DNA from: Blumeriella jaapii
Taxonomy: Eukaryota; Ascomycota; Leotiomycetes; Helotiales; Drepanopezizaceae
NCBI GenBank assembly: GCA_009599575.1
Contig: VWND01000017.1
Coordinates: 434,001 to 498,000 of the forward strand
DNA: 64,000 bases
Direction: 5' to 3'
Shown here: piece after piece, positions 21,800 to 34,222 of the stretch
Layout: the number at the start of each line of letters is the position of its first letter
Numbering within the stretch: the stretch's first letter is position 1
The notes under the pieces: generated by a model
What the model was told of the DNA's origin: nothing
Databases searched by the model: none
The model's input: only the letters and a program-made list of their open reading frames with translations
Position numbers and translations under genes: made by a program

Positions 21800-22146
21800 C
21801 GTTAAAAATAAAAACAATGCTTAAAAAAAGCACGACAGCTTTCGCTTTATTCGATAGTAGAGCCGAAATCAATTGCATAGATCAGAAAACAGCCGAAGCC
21901 AATGGTGTTCCGATTATTATTAATAAGCGAATAATTTATATTATCGTTAATAGAAATACTATTAAATTTGATAGAATTGTACGAAATATAAAGGTCGACG
22001 TTGAAAGTATTATTACTTATGGAAACTTTTTAGTAATAAAAAAATATTTTCATTCTATTATTTTTGGAATGCCCTGGATTCTGGAGAATTTCGTCAGTTT
22101 TAAATACACCGAAAACGGCCAAATAAAAGCTTTTTTCTGGAATTAA
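21800..22146 (+). pseudogene. A1 aspartic protease remnant
   Basis: TTAFALFDSRAEINCI corresponds to the retroviral-type active-site loop D-S/T-G-A-E. The glycine is replaced by arginine. The frame continues to FGMPWILENFVSFKYTENG, typical of Gypsy protease and linker. A2 has the same region at 47160-47457. Confidence 0.8.
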
Positions 22147-22869
22147 AACCGATTTTTTTAAAATCAAATTACCGTCGCCGGCGACAAAATCTTTTTAGTC
22201 GACGTTTTATCGGAAAACGAATAGCCGGCTTTGGTTTTAAAACAGACGCTAGGCTATAATAAAACCTAAAAAACATTTAGTCAAAAGCATTCGCGTTATT
22301 AATCGAAATAGCACCGCGAATAAAATTGGCCAATATTAATATTTTTGGCTATTAATTCGGAAATAAAAATTTCGAAGATTTCGTTTTCGTATTAAACAAA
22401 TCCGATTTATATATTTTATTTTTTTGTATTAATATCAGCACTTTTTACAAACGCAAAGCTGATAAAATACGATTCGTAAACTTTGGCGAATCCGGTAGAG
22501 ATATTTTCGGAAGAATTAACGATTGGTTTAAAAAAGATAAAGTAACAAGATTATTTTAATTAATTATTAGCGAGCTCGAAGGATTTATTACCGGCCGATT
22601 TTCCAGTTTATTATTTGGCAGCCGATTTACAAAAAAACGATTTGATAACCTAGCAATCGGAACCCAATTTTTGCTAAAAAAAAAAAAGATTTTATACGAA
22701 ATTTTACGCAACCGAAAAAAAGCTATGACCTTCGATTTTACCGAAATGGGCTAATTCAGCTTTAACGTTACGCTTTATATCGATATTAAAACCGTATTTT
22801 ACGAAGCCTGGCAAAAAAAAACTTTTTCAGTTCTTAAAGTTTTTTAAAATAAAATAGTCGAAATGCTGA

Positions 22870-24120
22870 AAAAACGAATTAAACAAAAGATCCTCGAATT
22901 TTGCTACGGCCTATACAAAAACAAATAGTTTATCGTTGCGAAAAAAAAAAAAAGCATTTACAAACTTATTATCGCAGTCGTCGAAATAAACAAAATAACG
23001 ATACGAAACGTTAACGTATTATTCAACGTCGACCAATTTTCAAACGAATTCGCAAAATTAACGATCGTTTCTTTTTTCGATTTGTTTTCCGGCTACGACC
23101 ATTTAATATTTAATTTACGATTTCGAAATATAACGGCAATTTAAATTCCAATCGGTCTATTGCGCATAACGAGAATACTTATAAAAGCTATTAATTTAAT
23201 CGTTTAATTCGTAAGAATCGTATATAAAATTTTTATGATTTGCATTTTTGATATTACTTTTTTTTATATTAACGACGTTGGAATAAAAAGCTTCAGATTA
23301 TATTATAATAATAAAAAGATCTTTTCTAAAATTCGACGTTATATAATAAAACATATTTAAAATATCGACAAAATTATAATTTGCTTCGAAAAAGCCAAAG
23401 CTATTATTAGCCCTCGATCAAAATTTTGCATATCCGAAATAAATATCGTTGGTTATATAATTAACAGCGCTGGCCGCTATTTTTAACGAAAGAAAATTGA
23501 AAAGATTTGCGAATAGAAAAGGTGCGAAAATATTATCGAAGCCAAAGCTTTTATTGGCGTTGTGATTTATTATCGTAATTGGATTAAGAACTTCTTTCAG
23601 AAAGCTGCATTTATTTACGCTACGATAAAAAAAAAAGTCGATTTCGTTTGGAAAAAAAAATAAAGCAAAGCCATAAAAGTTTTTAAAAACGACTTTTTAT
23701 CGGCCCTATCGCTTATGCGGATCGATTACAGCCCAGACGCAGAAGAAATTATTTTAATTATCGACGCTAATATTTTCGGTTGGAAAGCTGTATTGCAACA
23801 AATCGATAAAAACAAAAAACGGCATTTTTTACGATTCGAAAGCGGCTTATAATTCTTCGCTAAAACACGCTACGATATTATTAAACGAAAATATCGAGGC
23901 GTTTTTAAAGTAATAAAAAAAATGAAAAGCGAATTATACGGCGTGTATTTTATTTTGAAAACAAACGTAAAAGTTTTTGTCGATCAATTAAATAAAAGAG
24001 TCAATAACTTACCAAAAGCGTTCGTTATTAATTAAATAGCTTGGATGCGATTTATAAATTTCGAAATTAAATATATTAAAAAAACAATTAATACAGCGGC
24101 AAACGGCTTTTCTAAACGAA
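22870..24120 (+). pseudogene. A1 reverse transcriptase and RNase H remnant
   Basis: Recognisable blocks: KKSIYKLIIAVVEINKITIR, FFDLFSGYDHL, GLLRITRILIKA, FFYINDVGIKSF, ISEINIVGYIINSAGR and AKAFIGVVIYYRNWIKNF. RNase H follows (IIDANIFGWKAVLQQID; RRKYRGVF-type block; VFVDQLNKRVNNLP). The catalytic D-D pair of the polymerase reads N-D (AAC at 23271-23273), and the A2 copy has the same change. The family is the fungal Gypsy group in which the pair is followed by V/I-G-V-K. Confidence 0.82.
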
Positions 24121-24539
24121 AACGCTTTTATTCGTTTAATCTCGTTAAATAAAGCGAATAAAATATTAACGAATGAATTGCTAACGAAATCGGCTGCTTC
24201 GCTATTTGCGCTTTAGGTTTCATAAAGCCAAAACCATTCGCGTTGCTATTTCGGCTGGCACCGCGAATAAAAAATATTAATTTTCGGGCCGAAAAAGCAT
24301 TCGCGTTATTATTTTAATTAGCATTGCGAATGGATTTGACCGAAAACGATCGGAATAAATCGATTAACGACGAAAATAAACTTTTGATCGATAATTACGA
24401 AACCGACGATTTTTATTTAATCGCATATTACTTAACTATTTTATTTAAACCATTTAGCGTGCCAAACTATTAGTTTAAATTATTTAAAAACCAGGCTTTC
24501 GATTATACTTTGGCCGACAAAAAGTTGTATAAAATAAAA

Positions 24540-25740
24540 AATAATATATATCAAAAACGCTTAGTAGTAAATAACAAAGCCGATAAGTTTCAAATTATAA
24601 AAGAAACCCACGAAAAAGTGTTTTATAAAAAAGCTGAAGCCATTTATTACCGAATCAAAAACGATTTTTAATAGAAAGAATGCTTCGAAAATTGCAAAAT
24701 CTTCGTTAAAAATTGCATTCTTTGCTAAAAACGGAAACCTAGCCGAAAAGAAAATCTATTATATCCGACGTGGTTTTTTAAAATATAAGAAAAAGTTAAT
24801 TTCGACGTTATACGCGTATTAATTATCGATCGCGGTTATATATATTTCGTATTCGCTATTAACGATTTATCTAAATAACTTAAAGGGCGACCTTTCCGAA
24901 ACGCCACTTCCGAAGCTATAGCGATTTTTTTTTAAAAAAACGTTGTATATCGATACGGTTTGTTTAGCAAGCTAAATGTTAATAATAAATCCGAAAACAA
25001 AAGCGTTATCGAAACTTTTATAAAAAAATACGGCATTCAGCGTATTTAAATTTCAGCCTATAATTCGAAAAGCAACGGATCCGTTGAATAAAGCCATAGA
25101 GATATTTTCGACGGCTTATTAAAAGCTATTCGAAAGGGCTATAAGCGTTGGTCGCGGAAATTCTCGGAAATGCTTTTTGCTATACGCATATATATATACG
25201 CTTCTATTGGAATAATTTTATTTTTTATTTAATACGGCAGAAACGCTTAATTACCTCTGAAAACAAAATGGCTTGTATAAAAGTTTTATAACGTGGTTAA
25301 AGTAAAAACGAAAGCGGATCTGTTAGCAATAAGATTTAAACAGTTAAATTACCGCGATATAAATATAAAAAAGATAATTTTAAAAAAGAAAAGATATAGG
25401 AAGGCAGCTAAAGAAATCTGAGATAAAACCAAGGTTTTAAAAAAAATATTAATTAAAAAAGGAAATTTGGTTCTAGTTTACGACGTTTAGCGCGCTATTA
25501 ACAAATCGGCCGATATTAAATTTAATTATAAATGGTTCGGATCCTACGAAATATACGAGGCCGAATTAAATAAAAATTATTACAAGCTTACGGAATTCGA
25601 TAAAATAAAACTGAAAGGAACGTTCGCCGCCAATCGGTTAAAGCGGTTTTATAAAAAAACCAGCAAATTTACCTTCTAGATTCTGATTTAAACAGCGATT
25701 CCGATTTCAGCGATTCCGACGACGATTCCGACTAAAACGA
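24540..25740 (+). pseudogene. A1 integrase remnant with C-terminal module and acidic tail
   Basis: The HHCC region is H-E-K-V-F-Y-K-K-A-E-A-I-Y-Y with CFENCKIFVKNCILC. The core includes VRVLIIDRGYIYFVFAINDLSK, NNKSENKSVIETFIKKYGIQ and SAYNSKSNGSVE, the last carrying the catalytic glutamate. A GPY/F-like module follows (FNYKWFGSYEIYEAELNKNY, then GTFAANRLKRFY). A short Ser/Asp repeat tail closes it (SDSDFSDSDDDSD near 25687-25731). Stops interrupt it in several places. Confidence 0.8.
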
Positions 25741-26215
25741 TTATACTTCTGAAAAAAAAAAACCTTTTGGAAAGGTTTGAAAACAGCCGAACGACGACCC
25801 CGCTGCTAAAAGCATAATTCAAATCGTGATTTCATTTATAACCGAAAAAAAGAAAAATGCATACAAAATTATTTATTAATTGTTTTATTATTTTTATTAT
25901 TTATTGTTTTTTCTTTTTATTATACGCTGTTTTATTGTTTTTGTTTTTATATATACTGTTTATTCTTAAGACTTTTTTCTATATTATTTGGGACATTTAT
26001 TATACTTTTTTTTATTTGACTGTATTTTTGTTTATTAAAATAAAAGTTTTGTATATGCTTAAGCCGCATATTTGATATATTTATATTATTCGCATATTTT
26101 ACGAAAACTATTTTTTATGCATTTTATTATTTGCTATTTTCTGCATTGTTTATTTTTTTTTATTGTTTTAAACGGGTGCTTGCCTAAATAGCCATAATCT
26201 ATTAGAAAAATAGCA

Positions 26216-29200
26216 TGCGGATTTCCGTAACTTTTGAATATAAATATTTTATAATCTCCGTACTTTTTTCTATTTACTTTTTAACAAATATAATATATTT
26301 TTTTAATTAACAAACCTATCGATATTATATCGTTTTTTAAGCAAAGCGTTGCTAAACCTGGCAAATTTATTTTTAATTTACTTTGGAACGGAATTATTAT
26401 ACGCAATTTTTTCGAATTTAAATAAGCATATAATGCCGCTATTTTAGATTAATAAGCAGCTTTTATAAAAATATTTATAAAACAATTCGATATAATAACT
26501 GAAAACGTTAACGAATTTTTATTCGATTACGAAAGTTTCGTTAAAATTAAATTCGTTCGCAAAAGTTTTAATTACGATAAATTCCTGCTGAATTACGATA
26601 ACGCTTTAAAAACCTTCGCCGGAGCAAAAAAAATTTAAAATAATAAAAAGAAAATAATCGACCGAATATTGCTTTTTGCTAAATCAACGAGGAAAAGATA
26701 TTCAAAAATACGTTTTTAGCAAAATCACCGGTATTATTTTATTTCGACACTTTGCTCGCTTTTTCGAAACTATTACCTTTATTAAAAAAGAAATTTAAGT
26801 ACTGAACGCTTATATTTTTAAAGCGCAAACCTTGAAAATTAATAATTTAAAAGCCCGCAGATTTATAAGCTTTTTTACGGCTGTTTGCAAACTGGTCGAC
26901 GACGCTATGCAATCGCCAGAAAAAGTTTTAATCGGCTGCGAAATTCCAAATCTGACCCTTTTCCAAAGCAAAAGACTAAACGTCGCTAAATACGGCATTT
27001 TTATATCGAAAAAAAAAACGACGCTATTCCGATATTTCAAATCTACGACGACGAAAGAAACGAAAAAATTAATATTATTTTCGTTTAATTCGAAAAAATA
27101 TACGCGGTGGTAATTAATATTTTTAAAATAGCTAAAACAATTCGACGACTTTTATTTTCAATTGTCGAAAACGAATCCGAGGACGAAATTAAAAGCGTAA
27201 TAGCAAATAATCGCTTATTCGAATATAAAAAATCTATTATATTTATAGAAACGATTCCGGAAAAAATAAAAACAAAAAACGTAAAAAAGCGCGCCGATAC
27301 TTCCGAAATCTTTTTTATTCGGAAAAAAAAATCATTTACGTCGCTAACAAAAAAAGCACCGCGAATAAAAACAGCCGGAAATCAACGCCGAGCTATAAGT
27401 TTTAAGCTAATTAATAAAAAACGCGACGATTTTATAGAATTAAATTTAAAAAATCTTAATATTTCGAAAGAAAAAGATTCAAACGATTTTGAATTTGATT
27501 TTTCGAAATTAAATACGCAAATATCAAAAACGTTTGCTGCGTTTAAAAACGTCGAACCGTTAATATTTCAGATTTTAATAAAAGTATTTAAAATTTCGAC
27601 CATTGCGCGATTCGACCGAGAAAATTTAAAAAAAAATATCGAAATTATCGCGAAAAAAATTATACAAAAAGCATAAGATTAAATTATCTTATTTAAAACT
27701 TTCGCTTTCGACGACGAAACAATCCAGAAGTTTTACTTCGATACTTTTATATAAAGGCCAAATAAATCCGTCAGCTTTTTTCCTTTTGCATCGAACGAAA
27801 ATTAAACTAAGCTTTTTTCGGAAAACTGCAAATATAATACGCCAAAGCAAATAAAAAAAACCTTTGAAAACGGTAATCCGTTTTTATTCGAATTTTCCTT
27901 CGTTAAAAAACTTCGATTTTTTAATTTCGTTTTTACGAATAACGTTAATGCTAAAAAAAACGGCAAGTTTTGCTATTTCCACGTACGCTATTACGCGGCG
28001 TATTGCGATTTAATTACAAAAAAAATCAACGTTATCGGCTTCGCTGATCGATTCGCTGTTATCAGAAATTCGGATTACGACGTGTTCGAAATTGATTTTA
28101 ATAATTAATTTATATTTCGACGAAAGATTGCGAAAATTATTTAAATACGTGCTAAAGCTTATTTGGGCTACGCAAACTTTAAAGCAGACCTTAAAATATT
28201 CAGCGCGACTACGAAGCTCGATTGAAACGTAAAAAAATGGAAGCAACGAATATTTTCAAAAGCCGACTTTTCTGGCCTTTCGACCGAAAGTGTATTTTAA
28301 AGTTTATTTAAACTAAGCTGCGAATTCGTTAATTACGTAGGATTTCATAACGGAGAAAACAAGCTACTATTGCATTTTATAAAAAAAAAGATAGCTATAT
28401 ACAAGCATTATTTCCGATTGGTCAAAACCCAGGAAGCATTTATAGCTTTTTTCGCCAATATGTTTTACAGTTTTATTCAACAAGCTTTTAAAATGCACCC
28501 CGGCCTTTATTTCGCTGCTTTAATTATTCGGAACTCCGAAAACTGCCGCTTCGTGGCTTATTCTAACGTTTCGATCGTTTTAAGCCTCGCTGATTCCGAC
28601 CGTATTACAGTTATAAAATTCGATATCGCCGACCTTTAAAAAAAAAAAAGAATCGAAAATCCTACCGACGCCATTTTCGATTACTACGTTTTGCCTGCTT
28701 TCGTATACAACTCGGAAATAATCGAAGCTTATTTGCAATTATATTACGACGCAAAACTAATTAAAACCATTTAAAAAAGCCCAGCTTTTTCGTATTTCAG
28801 CGCGTTTAAAACAGTGGCCTCGGTTATTTTATCGGATTACGAAACCGAAAGCTACGAAATAAAAAATAAAATAACTTTTGTCAGCTTTTCGACTAAGCAA
28901 AAAGTTTTCGTTAAATTCAGGACCCAAAAAACCGACGGCGCAATGCTAATTTATTCGAATAATTATACGGCGCAAAAATACAAAAACTATTTCGAAAACG
29001 ACAATCCGATAAGCAATTTAATATTGTTTATATTGCGGCGAAAACAATTATAGCATTTTCGATAGTCGCGACTGCAAACGACTATTTCCGAACCATTTCG
29101 TGGAATAATCTTTTTTACAGATTTCGAAGCTTTTTTAAAAATATTCGTCGGTAAATAACCGTAATTCGATCTATCAGTTTTACGCGAAGCAAAAGCGTTA

Positions 29201-29640
29201 ATCGGTTTCAATTACGACGAATTAATCGATTATTTCCACGATTTTAATATAAGATTTTTTAGCGTTTTTTGCAAAGCGTGGAACCACGTATAAAAGCTAA
29301 AATTTATTATTTACGAAAAAAAATCGTGGAAAGCATCCGTCGCGGCGATATTTAATAATATTATCGACGAAAAAGTTATCAAAACGTTTGTAAATCTAAA
29401 CGATACCTCGACTGACATTTTATCGAGCTATTTTTCAAAAAAGCAAAATAAACAAAATAATTCAAACGATAAGCGAAACGCTATCCTTTCGCAAAAGCTA
29501 ATAGCAAAAAAGCCAAAAACGGATTAGGAAACCGAAAAAATATAGAATTAAAAAATTCGGTTTTTGATTAATTGGTTTTTAAATTATATAAGATAGACTA
29601 AATTGCATTTATTAGAATTATATTTTTCGTTGGTCGTAGT
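26216..29640 (+). pseudogene. A1 extra long frame between integrase and 3' LTR, unidentified
   Basis: After the integrase lies about 3.4 kb that a standard Gypsy element does not need. Most of it, from 27107 to about 29540, reads in one frame with scattered stops, so it was once a long coding region. Blocks: KARRFISFFTAVCKLVDDAM (other frame, 26850), RKIVNIFKI-like basic stretch, KKIAIYKHYFRLVKTQEAFI, YFAALIIRNSENCRFVAYSN, VASVILSDYETESYEIKNK, and NLNDTSTDILSSYFSKKQNK near the end. I recognise no envelope, transposase or other domain and see no run of membrane helices. A2 is cut by element C just where this region would begin. Confidence 0.55.
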
Positions 29641-29673
29641 CAAAAACGATTACGTATATTATTTGGGACAGGA

Positions 29674-29940
29674 TATAAAACGGTAATACTTTGTATTAAT
29701 AGAAATTGGTAGTTTTAGCTAAGGTCGAGGCATGGATTTCTCCGAGACTTTCTGCCACTGACTACTTTCAACAGATATAAAAGCAAGGCATCCCTTTAGA
29801 TAATATTATAAGCACGCAGTCCAATTTATATTTTTACTTATTCTTTTTTTCCTTTTTTCAGTCTTTTCTAGGGATTTCCTAGACTATTTTACCCACCGAT
29901 ATGTGGCCGTATCAGTCTGGTTTTCCTACCTACTTTTACA
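29674..29940 (+). repeat. A1 right (3') LTR, 267 bp
   Basis: Begins TATAAAACGGTAATAC and ends TACTTTTACA, followed by GTAT. All six CpG sites of the left LTR are also present here. Confidence 0.93.
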
Positions 29941-30371
29941 GTATTTAAATATCCGAATTTAAAAACCAAAAGCGAAAAACAGGCTTGCGCTTATTAAAAT
30001 AAAAAATTATTCGTTATACAAATATATAAAATAATATTCGCTTTGTTATAACGTCGCTTCGCGCGGCCGTACGCAATTTATTCTGTTCGAGCTGCAATCG
30101 ATTAAAATAAGCAATATACGTATAGCAAAATTGGTTATATTTAAAAAACTGTAATAATAACGCGTAAAAACGTTACAAAATCTTTTGGCTCGCGAAGCAG
30201 ATTTTTAAAAAATATTACGGCCTTTCGTTCGGTACGAAAAAAAGCGTTTGATCGAGTTTTCTTAAGCTAATTAAAAAAACGTTTGATCGCGCGGCGGCAT
30301 AATATTAAATGCAATAAAATTTTAAGTTTTTTGCATTTGCAACGCAGTTTAGCGTCGGTATAATTATATTT
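29941..30371. other. AT-rich DNA between A1 and D, no gene seen
   Basis: Starts with the GTAT duplication of A1, then TTTAAATATCCG. It is probably the continuation of the relic that A1 entered, with a CpG-rich patch near 30054-30070. No family resemblance. Confidence 0.4.
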
Positions 30372-30646
30372 TGTAAGGATTGAAAGGCAGGGAAACACTA
30401 GTTCAGACAATAAAGCTCAGATAAGGTTGGGTTGATAGTCAGACTGATTTCTACCTTTTACATTTCTAGTAGAAGACGTATATAAATACAAAAGAAAGGG
30501 TGGAGCCCTCGAAAAAAGTATTTCCTAGGAAACCAGGCGAATTCTATTTAGTATACTTTTCCAGCTTTTATTCCGATCTTTTTTATCTTTTTTAATATAA
30601 TTTTAATAATTGGTTTTTTAGCAATTATTTTTATAAAATGTTTTAT
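30372..30646 (-). repeat. D left LTR (3' LTR in element orientation)
   Basis: Matches 43778-44053 base for base apart from transitions and about one length difference. It includes the shared block AAACCAGGCGAATTCTATTTA. The right boundary is uncertain because the opposite copy is interrupted by A2. Confidence 0.75.
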
Positions 30647-32000
30647 TTAAATATTATTTCCAGCTTTTATAATATTATCCGGCTTTTACGGCCTATTCGC
30701 AAAAAATATTATTCGAAAATTAATAAAAAGCAAAAGGTTTTGGCGGATTATTTGATTTATATACGTAATATTGGTTTCTGATATTTTTTTTTTTTTTAGG
30801 CTTTTGATTTTTAAAAGCGATTAATTTTTTTGTACGTATGCTTCCGTATATAGCGTGCGTTACGCCTTCGAAATAACGTGCGGTTTTTTCCGCTTTTGGT
30901 CGTGAATTATAATTGTTTTTTCCGCTTTCGGTCGTGAATTATAGCTGTTCTGCTGTTTTGTTTTTTTTGTTTTCGGTAGCGCTTCGCATTTTTATTAAAA
31001 AGGTCTTTTTTCTTAAAATAGCCGCCGTTTTTCTGTTTAATTTTTTTTTTTTTTTTTTTTTTTATTTTTTCGTTAGCTTTTTTTTATTTTAATTAATTGC
31101 TTTTCGCCGCGTTCGCCGCGAATTTTTAAAATACCCTTGACTTTTATTTGCTTTCGGTGCGCCCGCCTAATTTTACGCGAAAGTATTATAACGGCTTTTT
31201 TTTTTGCTTTTTTGCGTTTTCGAGCTTTTTAGCGTAAAATGCAATCGCTGCAAAGCTTCGCATATTTAATATTTTTCTGTAAATTCCTTAAACTTTTATT
31301 CGAATTCGCTTTTAATTAGCTACAGGTTTTTACCGTACGCGCTATCGAAGCGCAAATACTTTTCGCGGATTTTAACGATTTTATAAATCGTTTCGATATT
31401 GCTATCGTCGCTGCCGTTTTTTTTTTTTTTGCTGCCGAAGCTAAAGCTTTTGCTAAAACTTTTGTCGATTTTATTATTTACGACGCTTATATAAATCGTT
31501 CGAAAAAAAATAACGCTTCGGCTTTTATAATAATCGGAAATCGTGCAAATCGCGCCGCGGCTCGGGCTATTGCCGCTGCTGCTGCGTCCGTTTTTGCCGG
31601 TTTAACGGCTGCTGCTGTTTTAAAAGTTTTGGCTGCGCCGGCCTTTTTTTTTAACGACGCTAATATAAAACGTATTTTTCGACGTTTCGAAAACGTTATT
31701 CGGATTTATTCTGACCAATTAAATTAAATTTTAAATTTCTACGAAAATATCGTAGCTGCAATTTAAAATTCGATTACGGCTATCGTAAAAGCTTTAACTA
31801 AAATAAATCGAATATTCTGCGAATTCGTTTAGTATTAATTTTTTTTAGCTTGCCGCTGCTTTTAAGTTTAAAAAAAATGGCGATAAAAAAAAAAAAAAAA
31901 TAACGATAATAAAAATAAATTGGCTTAGCGGCGGTTTTAAAGTTTTCTAAATGTTTTTGTTTTTTTTTTCTTTGCTTTTTACGGCGCGCATTCGTTATTG
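30647..32000 (-). pseudogene. D internal DNA left of B1, unreadable
   Basis: AT-rich and poly-T-rich, including a long T tract near 31040-31065. This should be the integrase C-terminus and 3' end of D, but I could not align a recognisable domain. It ends with TATTG, the left target duplication of B1. Confidence 0.45.
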
Positions 32001-32294
32001 TGTGACGATCTAATCAGTCGGAGGGCTGAGAGATCAGTCAACTGGTCGCCGTGTTCACATGGTATGAAACGAGCCTTTGGTTCTGTAACAAAAATATTCA
32101 CTTAAAATCAACAACTGCAAAAGGCAGAAGTTGCTAAAAAGAAAAAGCCTTATATATATAATAATCTCCACAGTTGATAGAAAGACCCATCAGGAAATCA
32201 GGAAGCTTGCAGCTATACGTAATTGCTAGAGAGCTTGCAGCTATACGTAGTTGCTGGGGTGACACGAGAAGTGGCAACAGAATGAATCGTCACA
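32001..32294 (-). repeat. B1 left LTR (3' LTR in element orientation)
   Basis: Plus-strand termini TGTGACGATC..ATCGTCACA. It carries two 28-bp tandem units at 32204-32231 and 32232-32259 (each starting AGCTTGCAGCTATACGTA). It differs from the right LTR at 30 sites, all transitions, with equal length. Confidence 0.93.
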
Positions 32295-34170
32295 CTACCC
32301 CTCCGTCCGAAAAAAGCGCGCCCTCGAGCTTTTATCCATTGGTACGTCATTATTCAAATAATCGTACGAATCCAAACCTTCGGAATATACCTTCAGCCAG
32401 TCTACAAGTTTTGCAGAAAAACCGAAAAGCTTCTTATACGCCAAATAAAAGTCGCGCACTTTCAAAGGAGCGTATATAAAATCAAACGCGGAGTACCACG
32501 TGAAATCTTTATTTAAGCTTACTTAAAAAGCTTTGTACTAAAAGATTTTCCGCTGCATTCGACAGGCGATCAATTTTTCGACTTCGTATTTAAGCTTATC
32601 AATTATATTAATAGGTTCAGAGGCTGGGTTAACCTGACCTAAAAGCGCGTCGTCAGCTGCTTTACGCAGTCGACTAGCGTAAAAAACTGGATGTACGTTT
32701 ATAATACTAAAAAAGTCTAGCTTAAAAGCGTTATCGAAAATTTTGACTACAATCTTAAAAAGGCCGTATAGGATTATCGAGCTTGCGAAAGGGCCGGAAG
32801 GTCGGAAATAGGCGCATATCGAACCATACGTAGTCGCCAACGTCAAAATCGTTCGCGCGGCGAAACTTATTCGCACTTCTTTTCATTTTGTCGTAAGCTT
32901 GTTGAAAATGCGATTTGGCGAGATTCCAAGCGTCGTAATAGCGGCGAACGTACGCACGAGCTTCGTTTGCGTTTAGCTTATATAAAAAATTAAAAAAAAG
33001 GAAAGTATCGAGCTTCCAGTTCCAATTAATATAGAAAGTATAACCGTATACAACTTCAAAAAATGAAAAGCCATCTAAACTCTCGTAAAAAAAAACCATT
33101 TAAGCGAAATCTATTATTAAAAAAAATTCGCTCCAATCGTTTTAATAAAAGTTCACGAAAGGTCGAAAGCGTTTTTGCAGATATTGGTTGTAAATTTCGG
33201 TCTGACCGTCGGTTTCAAAATAAGCGGCTGTCGAAAGCTTTAATTGCGTACCGAATATTTTGTTTAATTCAGACCAGAAAATAAACTAATACTAAGGGCC
33301 ACGATCGCTAATAATACTTTTTAAAAAGCCAAAATACCTGTACACGTAGAATATATACAATTTGGCGAAGCTTCGAGCGTCGATATTTTTATAGCAAAAG
33401 ATCGAAATAACCTGCTTAAAAAAGCGATCTATTATTACGAACACGTTATCGTAACCGTATTTATTTTTATTAAAACTGCAAAAATCCATTATAACGTGCT
33501 CCCAAAAATGGTCAAACAGAAAAAAGCTGAAAAAAGCCGGAACGCTTATTTTTTAAAACAAAACTCCTTCGATAAGCGTGGCAGTTGCGACAATATTATT
33601 TTACGAAAGCTATTATACCTCGCTAATAATATTGGTCCGAAAGCAATTGCGTAATCTTACGAGCGTTAAAATAAGCGGTGGAAATCTGGTCGTACACTTC
33701 TCGTATAAAGGCCAAACGAAAATAATCGACGTTTGGTACTATCAGGCGACCGTAATATAGCAGTAAGTCGCGTTCAAATATATACGAAATGTTGTTATCG
33801 TTCCTCTTCGTAACGTTTCGTACAGCTTCCTTTCGGAGAGCCATCAGGCTGCTAGCTATGCGATTAGCGTAGAAAAGCTGGTCAACGACACGGAGTACGG
33901 GTAAAAGATCAGCTATTTCAACGATAAAAACAGCTGTTTCGAAGGCCGTGAACGGTCGAAATTTTTTAATCAAAAAGCGATAATCGATCTGATCGGCTCG
34001 AAAAAGTATTTGCAGACGCTGGATGCGTTTAAAAAAGTTTTGGCGGTCGAATTCGCTCGTACGACGTGTTAATGCGTTAGCCAAAAGATTATGTTTACCT
34101 GGTTTGTACGTAATAAAAAAATTGTAGTCGGCGAAAAGTTCGGCCCAGCGTATTTGTCGAGCGTTCAAAA
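32295..34170 (-). pseudogene. B1 integrase with chromodomain-like C-terminus
   Basis: Minus-strand blocks: RWAELFADYNFFITYKPGKH (end of RNase H), ITQLLSDQYY (zinc-binding region), VMDFCSFNKNKYGYDNVFVI (first Asp), SIISDRGP (second Asp), and TDGQTE-like motif with the catalytic Glu. VGDYVWFDMRLF and an F-x-ASRLRKAA block follow. A chromodomain-like tail reads KYEVEKLIACRMQRKIF, then a stop, then WYSAFDFIYAPLKVRDFY, fitting targeting to modified histone H3 (inference). The final frame ends at a stop codon (32295-32297) touching the LTR, so the polypurine tract is inside the last codons. Confidence 0.82.
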
Positions 34171-34222
34171 GTTTAAAAGTTATAAAATATTCTAAGGCTT
34201 TATAATTAATAATTATTTTAAT

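Larger units (their letters stand above)
18674..29940 (+). mobile_element. A1: large Gypsy-type LTR retrotransposon, heavily RIP-mutated
   Basis: Total 11,267 bp, with 267-bp LTRs bounded by TGTAAAA..TTTTACA (mutated at one end of each copy). A 4-bp GTAT duplication flanks it (18670-18673 and 29941-29944). The plus-strand order is gag, aspartic protease, reverse transcriptase, RNase H, integrase, which is the Gypsy order. A further long frame lies between integrase and the 3' LTR. A purine stretch GGGACAGGA abuts the right LTR as polypurine tract. Stops throughout (mostly TAA and TAG) make it inactive. Confidence 0.92.

Noticed and set aside
25857..26075. 72-codon very hydrophobic frame that could pass for an envelope-like peptide
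   Set aside because: It is made of T-rich low-complexity DNA, and the matching A2 region (57720-57940) does not keep it open.
32204..32259. Short direct repeats considered as a CRISPR array
   Set aside because: There are only two adjacent units without spacers, they occur in every B-family LTR, and the host is eukaryotic.
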